DNA of 64,000 nucleotides from Gimesia aquarii (GCF_007748175.1 NZ_CP037422.1:6588334-6652333), one strand, 5' to 3'. Shown: positions 19,810 through 28,840, numbered from the stretch's first letter. Numbers and translations are program-made. Notes: generated from the sequence alone by a model not told the origin.

Positions 19810-21516
19810 ATGTTGAATCGTCCTCAGATCGCCGTTGTACTAATGGCTCTCGTTATGAGTATCGTCACTCCGAATTTGTGCATTGCTCAGGATAAGAATC
19901 CGCAAGCAAATGCCAGTAATTCAAGCGGCCAAGATCAGAAACTCTCGGATAAACAAGAGGCGATCTCTCAACAGTTTAAACGATTTGAAACAACCCTGCA
20001 CGATCTAGGCGAATATATGAAAAAGACAGACCCTGCCCGGGCTGATCTTCTTTTTCGTGCGTTTGGTCAAAGTAAACAAAAACAAATGACAGTGGAAATG
20101 CAACAAGTTCTACAGATGTTGCAAAATGGTCAATTAGGTGATGCTGTAGAACGGCAGGAAAATCTTGTCAAAAACATGCAAGCATTACTAGCGCTCCTTC
20201 AAAGTGAAGACAGAATGAGCGAAGTGGAAAAAGAGAAGAAGCGTATTCAGGACCTTTTAAAAGATGTCAATCGCCTGTTAGGACAGGAAAAAGATGTCAG
20301 AGCTGCAACGGAACGTGGTGGTAAACAAGCTGATTTAAAAAAGAAACAGAAAAAAACTGCAAACAACGCTCAGAAGTTGATTGAAAAAATCGATAAGCAA
20401 GACACAGAAAAAAACCGTTCACAAAAATCCGAAAATGATCAACGAAATAAGCAGTCACAAAAGAGTGAAGAACAGCAAAAATCCCAGAATGGTAAATCAA
20501 GCTCCGACTCTAAAAATTCTCAAAAGTCAAAATCGAAAGGGAATTCTTCTCAACAAGGAAAGTCAACACCTAAGAAGCAGAGTTCATCACAACAGCAACA
20601 ATCTCAACAAGGAAAGCAATCAAAGTCTCAACAACAGCAGGGACAAGAAAGCCAATCGCAGCAAGGAAAAAATCAGCAGTCTCAAAGTCAACAAGAGAAA
20701 CAGACTCCAGGCCGAGAGCAAATAGAACAAGCTCGACAAGAGATGGAAAAAGCGATTGAGGAACTGGAAAAAAAACAAAAAGAAGCAGCATCACAACATC
20801 AGGATGATGCGATTCGTAAATTAGCAGAAGCAAAAGAAAAACTGGAGGAAATGCTACGTCAGCTCCGTGAAGAGGAGCGAGAGCTTTTGTTGGCCGCAAT
20901 GGAAGCCAGACTGCAAAAGATTCTGGCACAACAGAAACGCATTTATTCTGGTACGCTCTCTATCGGGCAGGTCCCTGAAAATGAACGGAACAGTCGCCAT
21001 ACAGCTAGAGCCGTCCAACTGGCACGCGAAGAAAATGTAATCGGCTTAGAAGTGGAGAAGGCAATGTTGCTATTAAGAGATGAAGGATCATCCGTTGCAT
21101 TCAGTGAAGCCTTATCAGAAGTAAGGGAAGACGTTCAAACTGTTGCATACCGTTTAAATCGAACGCAGGTCGGAGAACTGACTCAGGAAATTGAAAAGGA
21201 TATTATCAGTTCGTTGGAAGAAATGATTGAAGCACTTCAGAAAGAAATGGAAAAGTCTGAAGAGCAAAAACAACAGCAGCAGCAACAACAGCAAGGCTCT
21301 CCCAAAGACAAATCTCTGGTGGAACTGTTGGCAGAAATTAAAATGCTGCGTTCTTTACAGCTTCGTGTCAACAAGCGTACTCGCAGGATTGAAAAAATGG
21401 CTTTGGAAAAAGACGCAAACCAGGCAGAAATTCTTGAGCAACTGCAGCAGTTATCCGATCGCCAAACCCGAATACAAAATGCTACTTATATTCTGGCAAC
21501 AGGCAAGAATAAATAA
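19810..21516 (+). CDS. Secreted Gln/Ser/Lys-rich coiled-coil protein
   Basis: 568 residues. The first 26 residues are a Sec signal peptide ([18 protein letters not shown], cleavage near CIAQDK). Residues about 55-195 are helical and charged. Residues about 195-300 are extremely rich in Gln, Ser and Lys with little hydrophobic content, probably disordered. Next comes a long helical segment with the phrase [20 protein letters not shown], and near residue 490 there is a run of eight glutamines. The composition suggests an extended periplasmic rod or linker. It lies between the DUF4175-like and 371-residue genes of the same operon and is 20 bases from the latter. The single large protein of locus 2 is also Gln/Ser-rich in its C-terminal third, so this gene may supply that part in locus 1. 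No enzymatic motif is visible; function unknown. Confidence 0.8.
   Translation: MLNRPQIAVVLMALVMSIVTPNLCIAQDKNPQANASNSSGQDQKLSDKQEAISQQFKRFETTLHDLGEYMKKTDPARADLLFRAFGQSKQKQMTVEMQQVLQMLQNGQLGDAVERQENLVKNMQALLALLQSEDRMSEVEKEKKRIQDLLKDVNRLLGQEKDVRAATERGGKQADLKKKQKKTANNAQKLIEKIDKQDTEKNRSQKSENDQRNKQSQKSEEQQKSQNGKSSSDSKNSQKSKSKGNSSQQGKSTPKKQSSSQQQQSQQGKQSKSQQQQGQESQSQQGKNQQSQSQQEKQTPGREQIEQARQEMEKAIEELEKKQKEAASQHQDDAIRKLAEAKEKLEEMLRQLREEERELLLAAMEARLQKILAQQKRIYSGTLSIGQVPENERNSRHTARAVQLAREENVIGLEVEKAMLLLRDEGSSVAFSEALSEVREDVQTVAYRLNRTQVGELTQEIEKDIISSLEEMIEALQKEMEKSEEQKQQQQQQQQGSPKDKSLVELLAEIKMLRSLQLRVNKRTRRIEKMALEKDANQAEILEQLQQLSDRQTRIQNATYILATGKNK
20405..20715 (+). repeat. Low-complexity Gln/Ser/Lys-coding tract
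   Basis: A region of A-rich codons (mainly CAA, CAG, TCA, AAA) encoding a largely Gln/Ser/Lys linker of about 100 residues inside the coiled-coil gene. A second shorter tract at about 21268-21295 encodes eight consecutive Gln using mixed CAA/CAG codons, which argues against recent replication-slippage expansion of one codon. Confidence 0.6.
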
Positions 21517-21536
21517 TTTGAAGGCCAAAGATTAAC

Positions 21537-22652
21537 ATGATCGATTCATATCAATTTCTCCAGAAACAACAAGCATCCAATCTTAATCTGCGGGTAGTAT
21601 CACTAGTCGCTTTGGTTTTTGTATTGATAACCTCTGTCTCTCTACCAGCGAAAGAAAAACCTAAGAAAACACCAGAAATCAATCCCGAATTACATGCAGC
21701 CCCCACTACCTCTGAAATCAAAATGCATTTACAGAATTGGGCTGCGGAGCAAAAAGTAAAAAAACCAGACCAGTTAAAGAATGTTGCAGGCTTATTAACA
21801 AAGCTGGAGTCTCCACTTTCGAGTGAAGAAAAGCTGGAGCTGGCAATACAGGTTTTTTCTGAAATGAATCTGGAATCGAAACAACTAATCCAGGCATACC
21901 AAATTTCAGACCGACTCCCTCAACTTTCCAGCCATCCATTATTGGTCGAAGGTCAGGCAGAATCGTTTTACCTGTCAAATATTCGTTATTACGTCGCAAG
22001 GAATCTAACACAATTTCGAATGATTGATCAAGCTCTGGACATGTTCAATTCCATCAATCCGAAGCTTGTAATAGATCCCGCGGGTTATTTGTTTTTCAAA
22101 GCTGTTTGTGAGCACCATTTGTTGCAGAAAGAAGAATGTGAGAAGTCTTTGAAATTACTTCTAAACCATACAGAAAACGTTCCTCAAAGATATACACAGG
22201 TTGCCACACTCATGCAGGCAGATCTGGCAGACCTTAAAGAAGAAAGTTTGGATGAAATCTCGCGAAAAATGAGTGATGTTGAACGCAGACTTGAATTAGG
22301 AAACTCAGGAGAAAAAGTTCAAAAAGTTGAAGACGATATTATTGCCTCTCTGGATAAACTCATAAAACAAATGGAAGATCAGGCAAAAAGTGCATCCTCT
22401 TCCTCATCAGGCGCAGGTCAGTCCAGATCACCCAGTTCAGGCTCAAATGAAAGCCGTGTGAAAGGGCAGACCGCCCCTGGAGAGATCGACAAAAAAAAGT
22501 TATCAAACAACGGTGGCTGGGGACAGCTTCCTCCTAAGAAACAAGCTTCCGCCAAGAACATTATTAACCGCAATTTCCCCTCACACTACCGCAAGGCAAT
22601 TGAAAAATATTTCAAGAAATTAGCAACTCGAAAAGCAAGTTCAAGCAATTAA
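21537..22652 (+). CDS. Membrane-anchored helical protein with WGxLP C-terminal motif
   Basis: 371 residues. One membrane helix near the N-terminus (about residues 20-38, LVALVFVLITSVSLPA) leaves the rest outside the cytoplasm. Residues 60-260 are helical and may form TPR-like repeats (for example KPDQLKNVAGLLTKLESPLS, MFNSINPKLVIDPAGYLFFK). A Ser-rich linker follows at about 285-305. The final 45 residues carry the motif WGQLP, then Y, I, YF and A at fixed spacing, ending in a Ser-rich tail. The same motif, in the same ungapped register, ends the 1336-residue protein at 59629. The gene is 20 bases downstream of the Gln-rich gene, so it is likely co-transcribed. The function is unknown; the shared tail suggests it partners the VWA complex. 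Confidence 0.78.
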   Translation: MIDSYQFLQKQQASNLNLRVVSLVALVFVLITSVSLPAKEKPKKTPEINPELHAAPTTSEIKMHLQNWAAEQKVKKPDQLKNVAGLLTKLESPLSSEEKLELAIQVFSEMNLESKQLIQAYQISDRLPQLSSHPLLVEGQAESFYLSNIRYYVARNLTQFRMIDQALDMFNSINPKLVIDPAGYLFFKAVCEHHLLQKEECEKSLKLLLNHTENVPQRYTQVATLMQADLADLKEESLDEISRKMSDVERRLELGNSGEKVQKVEDDIIASLDKLIKQMEDQAKSASSSSSGAGQSRSPSSGSNESRVKGQTAPGEIDKKKLSNNGGWGQLPPKKQASAKNIINRNFPSHYRKAIEKYFKKLATRKASSSN

Positions 22653-22657
22653 ACATT

Positions 22658-22687
22658 TTAACGCTAACAGATTTCAACTTGTATAAT
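22658..22687 (+). promoter_or_regulatory. Candidate sigma-70-type promoter before NPCBM gene
   Basis: TTAACG (22658-22663), an 18-base spacer and a perfect TATAAT (22682-22687) lie just ahead of the ATG at 22712. An AGAGG ribosome site lies between them at suitable spacing. This would give a very short leader. It is plausible but rests on consensus matching alone. Confidence 0.4.
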
Positions 22688-22711
22688 AGTGAGTTTTAAA
22701 AAGAGGTTTTC

Positions 22712-23878
22712 ATGCATTCTCTGCTTGTAGCTTCAATGTCAATACTGCTTGCCGTTTCACCTGAAGTCGAATTGACTTCTTTAAATGGAGATTCTGTATC
22801 AGGAAATCTACAGTCATTGAGCAAATCCACCATCAATCTGAAACAGGGAGAAACAGCAAAAGAGATTTCACTTTCAGGTGTACTCAACATTCGATTTCCC
22901 AAAAACCGTTTTCAACGCAGCCTGCAATCACCAATTATAGTCAGGTTAACTGATGGATCAAAATTTCCTGTCCAGTCTTTACAAAGCAATGAACGACAGA
23001 CCAAAGTAAGTGGAGAGCTAACTGGGACATTAATCTTACCAGCAAAGAATATCTCCTCAATTCGCTTTGAGCCACTGAATTCAAATATTCGAGAAGCCTG
23101 GGAAAAGCTAGCGAGAGGCAAAAATAGTAAAGATCTGCTCATCGTTCAGAAGGAAAACGTACTTGATTTTATTGATGGTGTGATCGGTTCTGTGACAGAT
23201 GAAAAAATTCAATTTTTTACAGGAGATGATGAAGTCGCCGTCAATCGCAAGCGAGTTTTTGGAATCATTTATGCGAGAGAACCACTTCCAGAAACGTCGT
23301 CATTTTGTACGATCCGATTAACGAATAATGGATTGATCCAGACGTCGTCAATTACATATGCCGATAACGAATTTAAAGCAACATTACTAAACGGCGTTCA
23401 AACTAAGTTTGTCACAGAATCGATTGCGAATCTGGATTTCAGCCAAGGAAAAGTATGTTACCTATCAGATCTGGAACCACGTAATATAGAATACACCCCC
23501 TTCTTCGACACTATCTGGAAATATCGCAAAGACAAACATCGTGATGGAGGCCCACTTCGTCTGGATGGTAAAGAGTATACCCGCGGACTTTACATCCATT
23601 CAAAGACACTCCTGCAATATCGCATTAGAAATCAATATCGGAATTTTCGGGCTGTCATGGGTATTGATGATTCTGTTCCCGGAATTGGATTTGTCTATGT
23701 CGAAATCAAAGGCGATGGCCGAATACTTTACTCCGGAAATGTGCGCAGTGCAGATCCCCCAGTAGAGTTGAATCTCGACATTCGCGGGGTGCGTGATTTT
23801 GATATTTTAGTTGATTTTGGTGATAACTTGGAAATTTGTGATCATCTCGATTTATGCGATGCGCGCTTCATTAAATGA
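22712..23878 (+). CDS. Secreted NPCBM-domain protein (putative carbohydrate-binding)
   Basis: 388 residues. A short N-terminal hydrophobic signal (residues 1-17) is followed by a beta-rich region (about 18-220) with the phrase LTSLNGDSVSGNLQSLS, typical of planctomycete secreted proteins with small SH3-like repeats. Residues about 240-388 form an NPCBM/NEW2 domain, recognisable from LRLDGKEYTRGLYIHSKTLL, FRAVMGIDDSVPGIGFVYVE and the ending HLDLCDARFI. NPCBM domains bind carbohydrate and are often attached to glycoside hydrolases or stand alone in planctomycetes. AGAGG lies 6 bases before the start. It precedes the protease array by 66 bases on the same strand, so it may belong to the same envelope-related regulon; this is inference from position. 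Confidence 0.85.
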   Translation: MHSLLVASMSILLAVSPEVELTSLNGDSVSGNLQSLSKSTINLKQGETAKEISLSGVLNIRFPKNRFQRSLQSPIIVRLTDGSKFPVQSLQSNERQTKVSGELTGTLILPAKNISSIRFEPLNSNIREAWEKLARGKNSKDLLIVQKENVLDFIDGVIGSVTDEKIQFFTGDDEVAVNRKRVFGIIYAREPLPETSSFCTIRLTNNGLIQTSSITYADNEFKATLLNGVQTKFVTESIANLDFSQGKVCYLSDLEPRNIEYTPFFDTIWKYRKDKHRDGGPLRLDGKEYTRGLYIHSKTLLQYRIRNQYRNFRAVMGIDDSVPGIGFVYVEIKGDGRILYSGNVRSADPPVELNLDIRGVRDFDILVDFGDNLEICDHLDLCDARFIK

Positions 23879-23944
23879 TCTGTACCAGGCAAGTTAGCGA
23901 TATAATGCTGCTTACCTTACTTTTTGAAGTATAAAGGAAATTAG

Positions 23945-25702
23945 ATGCAGAGAAAATTCGTCTGTACTCAGATAGTAACTAGCATTCTGTTGATTTTGTT
24001 GCTGCCTGCTTCTTCACAGTCAGCAGTTGTCGATCCAGCAGTCTTGGCAGCGCAAAAACAGCGTATTGATGTCATTAAAGCAGTCTCTCCTTCAGTCGTT
24101 GCCATCTTTGGTGGATCTGGACAAGGAGGAGGTTCGGGCGTGCTCGTTACTCCAGATGGATATGCTCTGACAAACTTTCACGTTGTTTCCGGAGCTGGTA
24201 ACTTCATGAAGTGTGGTCTCAACGATGGCAAACTCTATGATGCTGTTATTGTGAGTATTGATCCCACTGGTGATGTCGCAATGATCAGGTTACTCGGGCG
24301 TAATGACTTTCCCATAGCAAAATTGGGAAATAGTGATACGGTCAAAGTTGGGGACTGGGCTTATGCCATGGGAAACCCATTTTTATTGGCAACTGATTTT
24401 CAACCGACAATTACCTATGGAATTGTCAGTGGAGTACATCGATATCAATATCCCGCTGGCACATTTTTAGAATATACAGATTGTATTCAAGTTGATTCAT
24501 CAATCAATCCAGGAAACTCGGGAGGACCTCTGTTTAACGCGCGTGGTGAATTAATCGGAATTAATGGACGCGGCTCATTTGAAAAACGAGGACGAGTTAA
24601 TTCAGGTGCGGGATACGCCATTTCTATTAATCAGATCAAACATTTCTGGGATCATCTCAAGAGTGGTCGCATCGTAGACCATGCCGCTTTGGGAGCAACT
24701 GTTTCCACGGGTGCTGACTCTACGATTGATGTTTCTGAGATTCTGGAAGAATCAGACGTTTATCGAAAAGGTCTGCAGTTGGGTGATGAGATTGTATCTT
24801 TTGCAGGCCGCCCTATGCGTAGTGTCAACCAATTTAAAAATATCTTAGGAATCTATCCTGCAGGCTGGACTTTGCCGCTTGTCTATCGACGGGATGAGAA
24901 AAAGACGAAAATCTATGTGCGCCTTCAAAATTTGCATAGCGCTTCGGAACTACAGGAACAAGCAGGACAAAAAAAAGTGATTCCTGATAAGGCCCCCACA
25001 CCTGAAGACAAAAAAGCTCCTCGGATTCCTAATCCACATGCAAAACCAACTGTGACACCACCTCCAGAGAAATATAAACATCTCTACGTTCCTAAAACCG
25101 GGTTTGCAAATTATTACTTTAATCAACAACACCAAGACCGATTATTACAAACCTTAACGGATCGTAGTGATTTTTCTGACCGTAAAGGAACTTGGACTCT
25201 GACCGGCAAACAGATTGATGGCGATGAATTTACACTCACGTTAGCTGATAAAGGCGTGGGCTTTGAAATTGGCGATGAGGTGTTCCTGCAATCACTGGAG
25301 TCCGGAATCCTAGTGGATGAACCACCTGGAACTGGTGGCCTGTTGGCAGCTTTACATCACTTCCGGTTATTACTATCCGGTCAGACGAAGCGCTTCACCG
25401 ACTTTTATTACTTGGGTAGTGAACCCCTTGACGGAAAAAATGAAATGGTTGATGTGTTGGTCGGCACACTAACAGGTGCCATTTCCCGCTGGTACTTCAG
25501 TAAATCAGACCTTTCTCTGCGAGGCTTTGACTTTTATCTCACAGAAAATTCAGAAGTTTGTACAATTCGTTTTGAGCAATTTCAAACTCTCAATGGACAA
25601 GATTTCCCAAGCGAATTAGATGTCTTTATTGGAAATCGTCCCGTCATGAAATTAAAAATTGAACGGTTGAAACTAGAAACTTTAGAGGACATGAAAAAAT
25701 AG
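23945..25702 (+). CDS. Trypsin-like serine protease with PDZ domain (HtrA/DegP-like), catalytically complete
   Basis: 585 residues. A signal peptide spans about residues 1-27. The trypsin-like domain has an intact triad: His79 (in TNFHVV), Asp110 (in DPTGDVAMI) and Ser192 (in NPGNSGGPL). A PDZ domain follows at about 245-330 (YRKGLQLGDEIVSFAGRPM). A Pro-rich linker then leads to an additional C-terminal domain of about 190 residues that I do not recognise; it is beta-rich and contains PGTGGLLAALHHFRLLLS. Typical HtrA proteins are 400-500 residues with one or two PDZ domains, so the C-terminal domain is an addition. AAAGGA lies 6 bases before the start. It is the first gene of a tandem array of three relatives, of which only this one can be an active S1C peptidase. 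It probably acts in the periplasm on misfolded envelope proteins. Confidence 0.92.
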   Translation: MQRKFVCTQIVTSILLILLLPASSQSAVVDPAVLAAQKQRIDVIKAVSPSVVAIFGGSGQGGGSGVLVTPDGYALTNFHVVSGAGNFMKCGLNDGKLYDAVIVSIDPTGDVAMIRLLGRNDFPIAKLGNSDTVKVGDWAYAMGNPFLLATDFQPTITYGIVSGVHRYQYPAGTFLEYTDCIQVDSSINPGNSGGPLFNARGELIGINGRGSFEKRGRVNSGAGYAISINQIKHFWDHLKSGRIVDHAALGATVSTGADSTIDVSEILEESDVYRKGLQLGDEIVSFAGRPMRSVNQFKNILGIYPAGWTLPLVYRRDEKKTKIYVRLQNLHSASELQEQAGQKKVIPDKAPTPEDKKAPRIPNPHAKPTVTPPPEKYKHLYVPKTGFANYYFNQQHQDRLLQTLTDRSDFSDRKGTWTLTGKQIDGDEFTLTLADKGVGFEIGDEVFLQSLESGILVDEPPGTGGLLAALHHFRLLLSGQTKRFTDFYYLGSEPLDGKNEMVDVLVGTLTGAISRWYFSKSDLSLRGFDFYLTENSEVCTIRFEQFQTLNGQDFPSELDVFIGNRPVMKLKIERLKLETLEDMKK

Positions 25703-25731
25703 ATTTCGTTAGAGATGAAAGTTAATTTTCA

Positions 25732-26781
25732 GTGAAAAAAGAGAACATAGTAAAAGTCATTTTCGTTTGTTTATGTCTAATAGGTTCTTGCTTGATAGTC
25801 CCGCTTACAGCCAAGGCCTCCTCACAATCAACGATCAATCATGCTTTACCGCGATTGGTAAAAATATTTGGTGCCGGCGGTGTAAAGAATCTATATGCAT
25901 ATAGCACTGGTTTTCTGGTATCTCCTCAAGGACATATTGCTACTATTTGGAGTCCTGTTCTTGACACTGATCGTCTTTCAGTTGTCCTCAACGATGGACG
26001 AAGATTTGATGCAGAAGTGCTTGGAGCCGAACCATATCTTGATTTGGCAATAATCAAATTAAAAACAGAACGTGAACTGAATCTGCCCTATTTCGACTTT
26101 CGTGAAAAAGTAATCGCTGGTCCAGGTACACGAATACTGGGTTTTAGTAACATGTTTCGTGTTGCTACAGGGGATGAACCAGTATCTGTATTGCATGGAG
26201 TGATTGAAGCTCGAACGGAATTACCTCGAAGAAGAGGTGCTTTCGAACTCGCTTACTCAGGTGATGTCTATGTTGTCGATGCCATTACCAACAACCCGGG
26301 CGCTGCTGGAGGGGCCATTTTGACTTATGATGGCAAACTATTAGGAATGATCGGAAAACAGGTTCGAAATGCCAAAACCAACACTTGGGTCAATTACTCT
26401 CTCCCAATTGATGTATTAAGTAAAAGTATCGAGCAAATTATTACCGGCAAATTTGAATCTAGCGAAAATCAAAAAAAAACAGTAACACAAGCACCAGAAC
26501 GATATCGCCCTGTCGACTTCGGAATGGTAATGGTACCCGATGTCCTGTATCGCACTCCAGCTTATATTGATAGTGTCCTTCCTGGTTCGTTAGTCGCTAA
26601 AGCGGGTCTGAAACCTGATGACCTGGTTGTTTTTGTAAATGATGAACTCGTTAAATCGTGTAAGACACTTAATGCTGAACTAGGAAAGCTTGAAGCTGGC
26701 GATTTACTACGTCTGGTTGTTCGTCGTAAGAATCAATTGGTCTCTATTGAATTCCAAGTCCCACCTGAAAAAAATAACTAA
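25732..26781 (+). CDS. HtrA-like pseudoprotease with PDZ domain (His and Ser lost)
   Basis: 349 residues from a GTG start at 25732. An N-terminal signal is present; LIGSC around residue 20 resembles a lipobox, though an AKAS site at 27-30 would suit signal peptidase I equally well. The trypsin-like domain aligns directly with the upstream protease. The His79 position is Ser74 (GHIATIWSPV), Asp104 is retained (EPYLDLAIIKL), and the nucleophile motif NPGNSGGPL reads NPGAAGGAI, with Ala192 in place of Ser. A C-terminal PDZ domain (about 255-345) includes AKAGLKPDDLVVFVNDELVK. The fold is intact and there is no frameshift, so loss of catalysis seems selected rather than decay. It may act as a substrate-binding partner or regulator of the neighbouring protease. 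Confidence 0.88.
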   Translation: MKKENIVKVIFVCLCLIGSCLIVPLTAKASSQSTINHALPRLVKIFGAGGVKNLYAYSTGFLVSPQGHIATIWSPVLDTDRLSVVLNDGRRFDAEVLGAEPYLDLAIIKLKTERELNLPYFDFREKVIAGPGTRILGFSNMFRVATGDEPVSVLHGVIEARTELPRRRGAFELAYSGDVYVVDAITNNPGAAGGAILTYDGKLLGMIGKQVRNAKTNTWVNYSLPIDVLSKSIEQIITGKFESSENQKKTVTQAPERYRPVDFGMVMVPDVLYRTPAYIDSVLPGSLVAKAGLKPDDLVVFVNDELVKSCKTLNAELGKLEAGDLLRLVVRRKNQLVSIEFQVPPEKNN

Positions 26782-26798
26782 TATACAATCGATAAATT

Positions 26799-28793
26799 AT
26801 GACTCAGACAATCACAAAATTATTTCTCACTTTGACAACGATTATCAGCGTGCAGCTTCAAGCTGTTCATGGTCAGTCTTCTCAACCTGACCTGGAATTA
26901 CTGGAAGAACGAGCCTTCAAACAAGCTGCCGCGTTTATGAATCCCTCTATCGTCAGAATTGAAACTGTCGGTGGGCAAGAACGCGTAGGAAAAATTGTGA
27001 CCGGTACCGGCCCCACTTCCGGTGTCATTGTTAGCAAAGATGGTTTGATTATATCCAGTGCCTTCAATTTTATTGGAAAACCAACTTCAATATTAGTGAC
27101 TCTGCCAGATGAACGCCGCTTTCCAGCACAGATTGTCGCGAGTGACCATTTGAAGATGCTGACTTTATTGAAAATCGAAGCACAAAACCTTCCGGTCCCT
27201 TTGGCAGTCCCTGAAAATGAAATCCAAGTAGGTATGTGGTCGATTGCCCTAGGACGAACATTTAATTTGGAACAACCAAGTGTATCTGTCGGAATTGTGA
27301 GTGCCTTGGAGAGAATCTGGGGAAAAGCCATTCAGACCGATGCAAAAATTTCCCCGGTCAATTACGGAGGTCCACTGGTAGACATTAATGGTCGCCTGAT
27401 GGGCATTCTGGTCCCGCTCTCTCCTGGAGCAACCGGAGAAACAGCGGGCGTTGAATGGTACGACTCAGGAATCGGATTTGCGATTCCCATACAAGATGTA
27501 CTAAAAATTATTCCTCGACTGAATACCGGAAAAGATCTCTATCCTGGATTATTAGGCATCACATTGAGTGGAAAGGGAAATCTGTCTACTGATATGAAAC
27601 TGGATCGCGTTCGCTATGGAAGCCCTGCTCAAGAAGCTGGAATTAAATCTGGCGATGTTTTGACAAAGCTGGACGGCCACACCGTCAGTATGCATTCCCA
27701 AGTAAAACATGTCTTGATGAATAAGTATGCTGGCGAATCAGTTAGCCTCACAGTTACTCGAACCGGCTCAAAAGAACCTCTAACTCTTAAAGCAACCTTG
27801 GTAAAAAAACTAGTTCCATTTGAATCAGGATTTTTAGGAATACTCCCCCAACGAGAATTCAACGATCCATCAGAAAGAGGAGTACGTGTCCGGTATGTGT
27901 TTTCAAAATCTCCCGCTGAACTAGCAGGCTTGAAATTAAATGACCAGATTTTAGAATTTAATCGGCAGAAGGTTACCAATTCCAAATCACTGGCATCAAT
28001 GGTCAACCATTTACGTCCTGGTGATTCTGCAGAATTATTGCTGTTACGTGAAGAACAACCGTTAACAGTTAAAGTCACTTTACAATCGATTCCGCATACT
28101 GTCGAAAATACTTTGCCAAGCCAGATCGTTTCATCTAAAACTGCCCTCAAAAACAAACCAGCTTTCAAAAAAGGGCACTTTAAAGATACGCTCCCCGGCG
28201 ATGAACAAAAATTTTGGGCTTATGTCCCTGAGGACTATAATCCCGATAACCAATATGGTCTGATGGTATGGATTCACCCTCACGGAAATACGATGGAATC
28301 CAATATTTTAAAGAGTTGGAAGAGTATTTGTGAGCAACGTGGAATCATCATTGTTGGTCCGACAGCACAAGATGTGATTCGTTGGAATCGAGGTGAATCC
28401 GAGTTTGTCAAAGAAGTCGTTGAATCAATGCTGGCTCAATATTCTATTGATCCAAAACGCATTTTTCTGCTTAGCCACACTGACGGGAGTGATTTCGCCT
28501 TCCATCTAGTATTTAAGTATCGAGAATTCTTTCGAGGAATTGCCGTTTCAGAATCATCCATAAAAAGTAAGCCTCCTGAAACCGACCCTGATTTCCCACT
28601 CAGCATCTACTTTGTCTTAAATGCCCAAAACCCCTTTAATCAGTTCCTAAAACCGCAAATAGAAATCTTACGCAAAATGAACTATCCAACGGTATTCCAA
28701 ATGATTAAGAGTAAGAATCAAGCTGGGGAATATCTTGACAAACCATTTTTAGAAGAAATTGGTCGCTGGGCAGACAGCCTGGACCGAATTTAA
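26799..28793 (+). CDS. HtrA-like pseudoprotease with two PDZ domains and C-terminal alpha/beta-hydrolase-like domain
   Basis: 664 residues. A Sec signal ends near VHGQ (residue 26). The trypsin-like domain (about 40-235) has lost all three catalytic residues: the His position is Phe89 (GLIISSAFNF), the Asp position is Met120 (DHLKMLTLL) and the Ser position is Tyr189 (SPVNYGGPL). Two PDZ domains follow: the first at about 245-335 (YGSPAQEAGIKSGDVLTKLD), the second at about 345-430 (SPAELAGLKLNDQILEFNRQ). Residues 455-664 resemble the poly-hydroxybutyrate-depolymerase or feruloyl-esterase type alpha/beta hydrolase fold (VPEDYNPDNQYGLMVWIHPH, IDPKRIFLLSHTDGSDFAFH). The expected nucleophile motif GxSxG reads SHTDG, with Thr at the Ser position, so this domain may be inactive as well. 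It lies 17 bases after the previous gene and is surely in the same operon. Confidence 0.87.
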   Translation: MTQTITKLFLTLTTIISVQLQAVHGQSSQPDLELLEERAFKQAAAFMNPSIVRIETVGGQERVGKIVTGTGPTSGVIVSKDGLIISSAFNFIGKPTSILVTLPDERRFPAQIVASDHLKMLTLLKIEAQNLPVPLAVPENEIQVGMWSIALGRTFNLEQPSVSVGIVSALERIWGKAIQTDAKISPVNYGGPLVDINGRLMGILVPLSPGATGETAGVEWYDSGIGFAIPIQDVLKIIPRLNTGKDLYPGLLGITLSGKGNLSTDMKLDRVRYGSPAQEAGIKSGDVLTKLDGHTVSMHSQVKHVLMNKYAGESVSLTVTRTGSKEPLTLKATLVKKLVPFESGFLGILPQREFNDPSERGVRVRYVFSKSPAELAGLKLNDQILEFNRQKVTNSKSLASMVNHLRPGDSAELLLLREEQPLTVKVTLQSIPHTVENTLPSQIVSSKTALKNKPAFKKGHFKDTLPGDEQKFWAYVPEDYNPDNQYGLMVWIHPHGNTMESNILKSWKSICEQRGIIIVGPTAQDVIRWNRGESEFVKEVVESMLAQYSIDPKRIFLLSHTDGSDFAFHLVFKYREFFRGIAVSESSIKSKPPETDPDFPLSIYFVLNAQNPFNQFLKPQIEILRKMNYPTVFQMIKSKNQAGEYLDKPFLEEIGRWADSLDRI

Positions 28794-28799
28794 TGTCTG

Positions 28800-28840
28800 T
28801 TGTTATCAAGTACAATAAAATCAGGTTTTACTTGACACAA
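28800..28840. terminator. Possible bidirectional terminator between convergent genes
   Basis: TTGTTATCAAGTA (28800-28812) and TACTTGACACAA (28829-28840) form an imperfect inverted repeat with a small bulge around a 16-base loop. It lies exactly between the convergent stops at 28793 and 28860, which supports a terminator role. The stem is weak and not GC-rich. Confidence 0.35.

Noticed and set aside
20405-20715. Possible tandem-repeat or CRISPR-like array in the Gln-rich tract
   Set aside because: There is no regular repeat unit or spacer structure; it is codon-level low complexity within a coding frame.
20570-20929. Reverse-strand frame of 119 codons opposite the Gln-rich tract
   Set aside because: The A-rich, low-complexity sense strand keeps all frames open by composition; the reverse product is a Leu/Val/Phe-rich artefact.
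25732-28793. Pseudogene status for the two protease-like genes
   Set aside because: Frames, signal peptides and PDZ domains are intact; only catalytic residues are changed, which fits functional pseudoenzymes better than decay.
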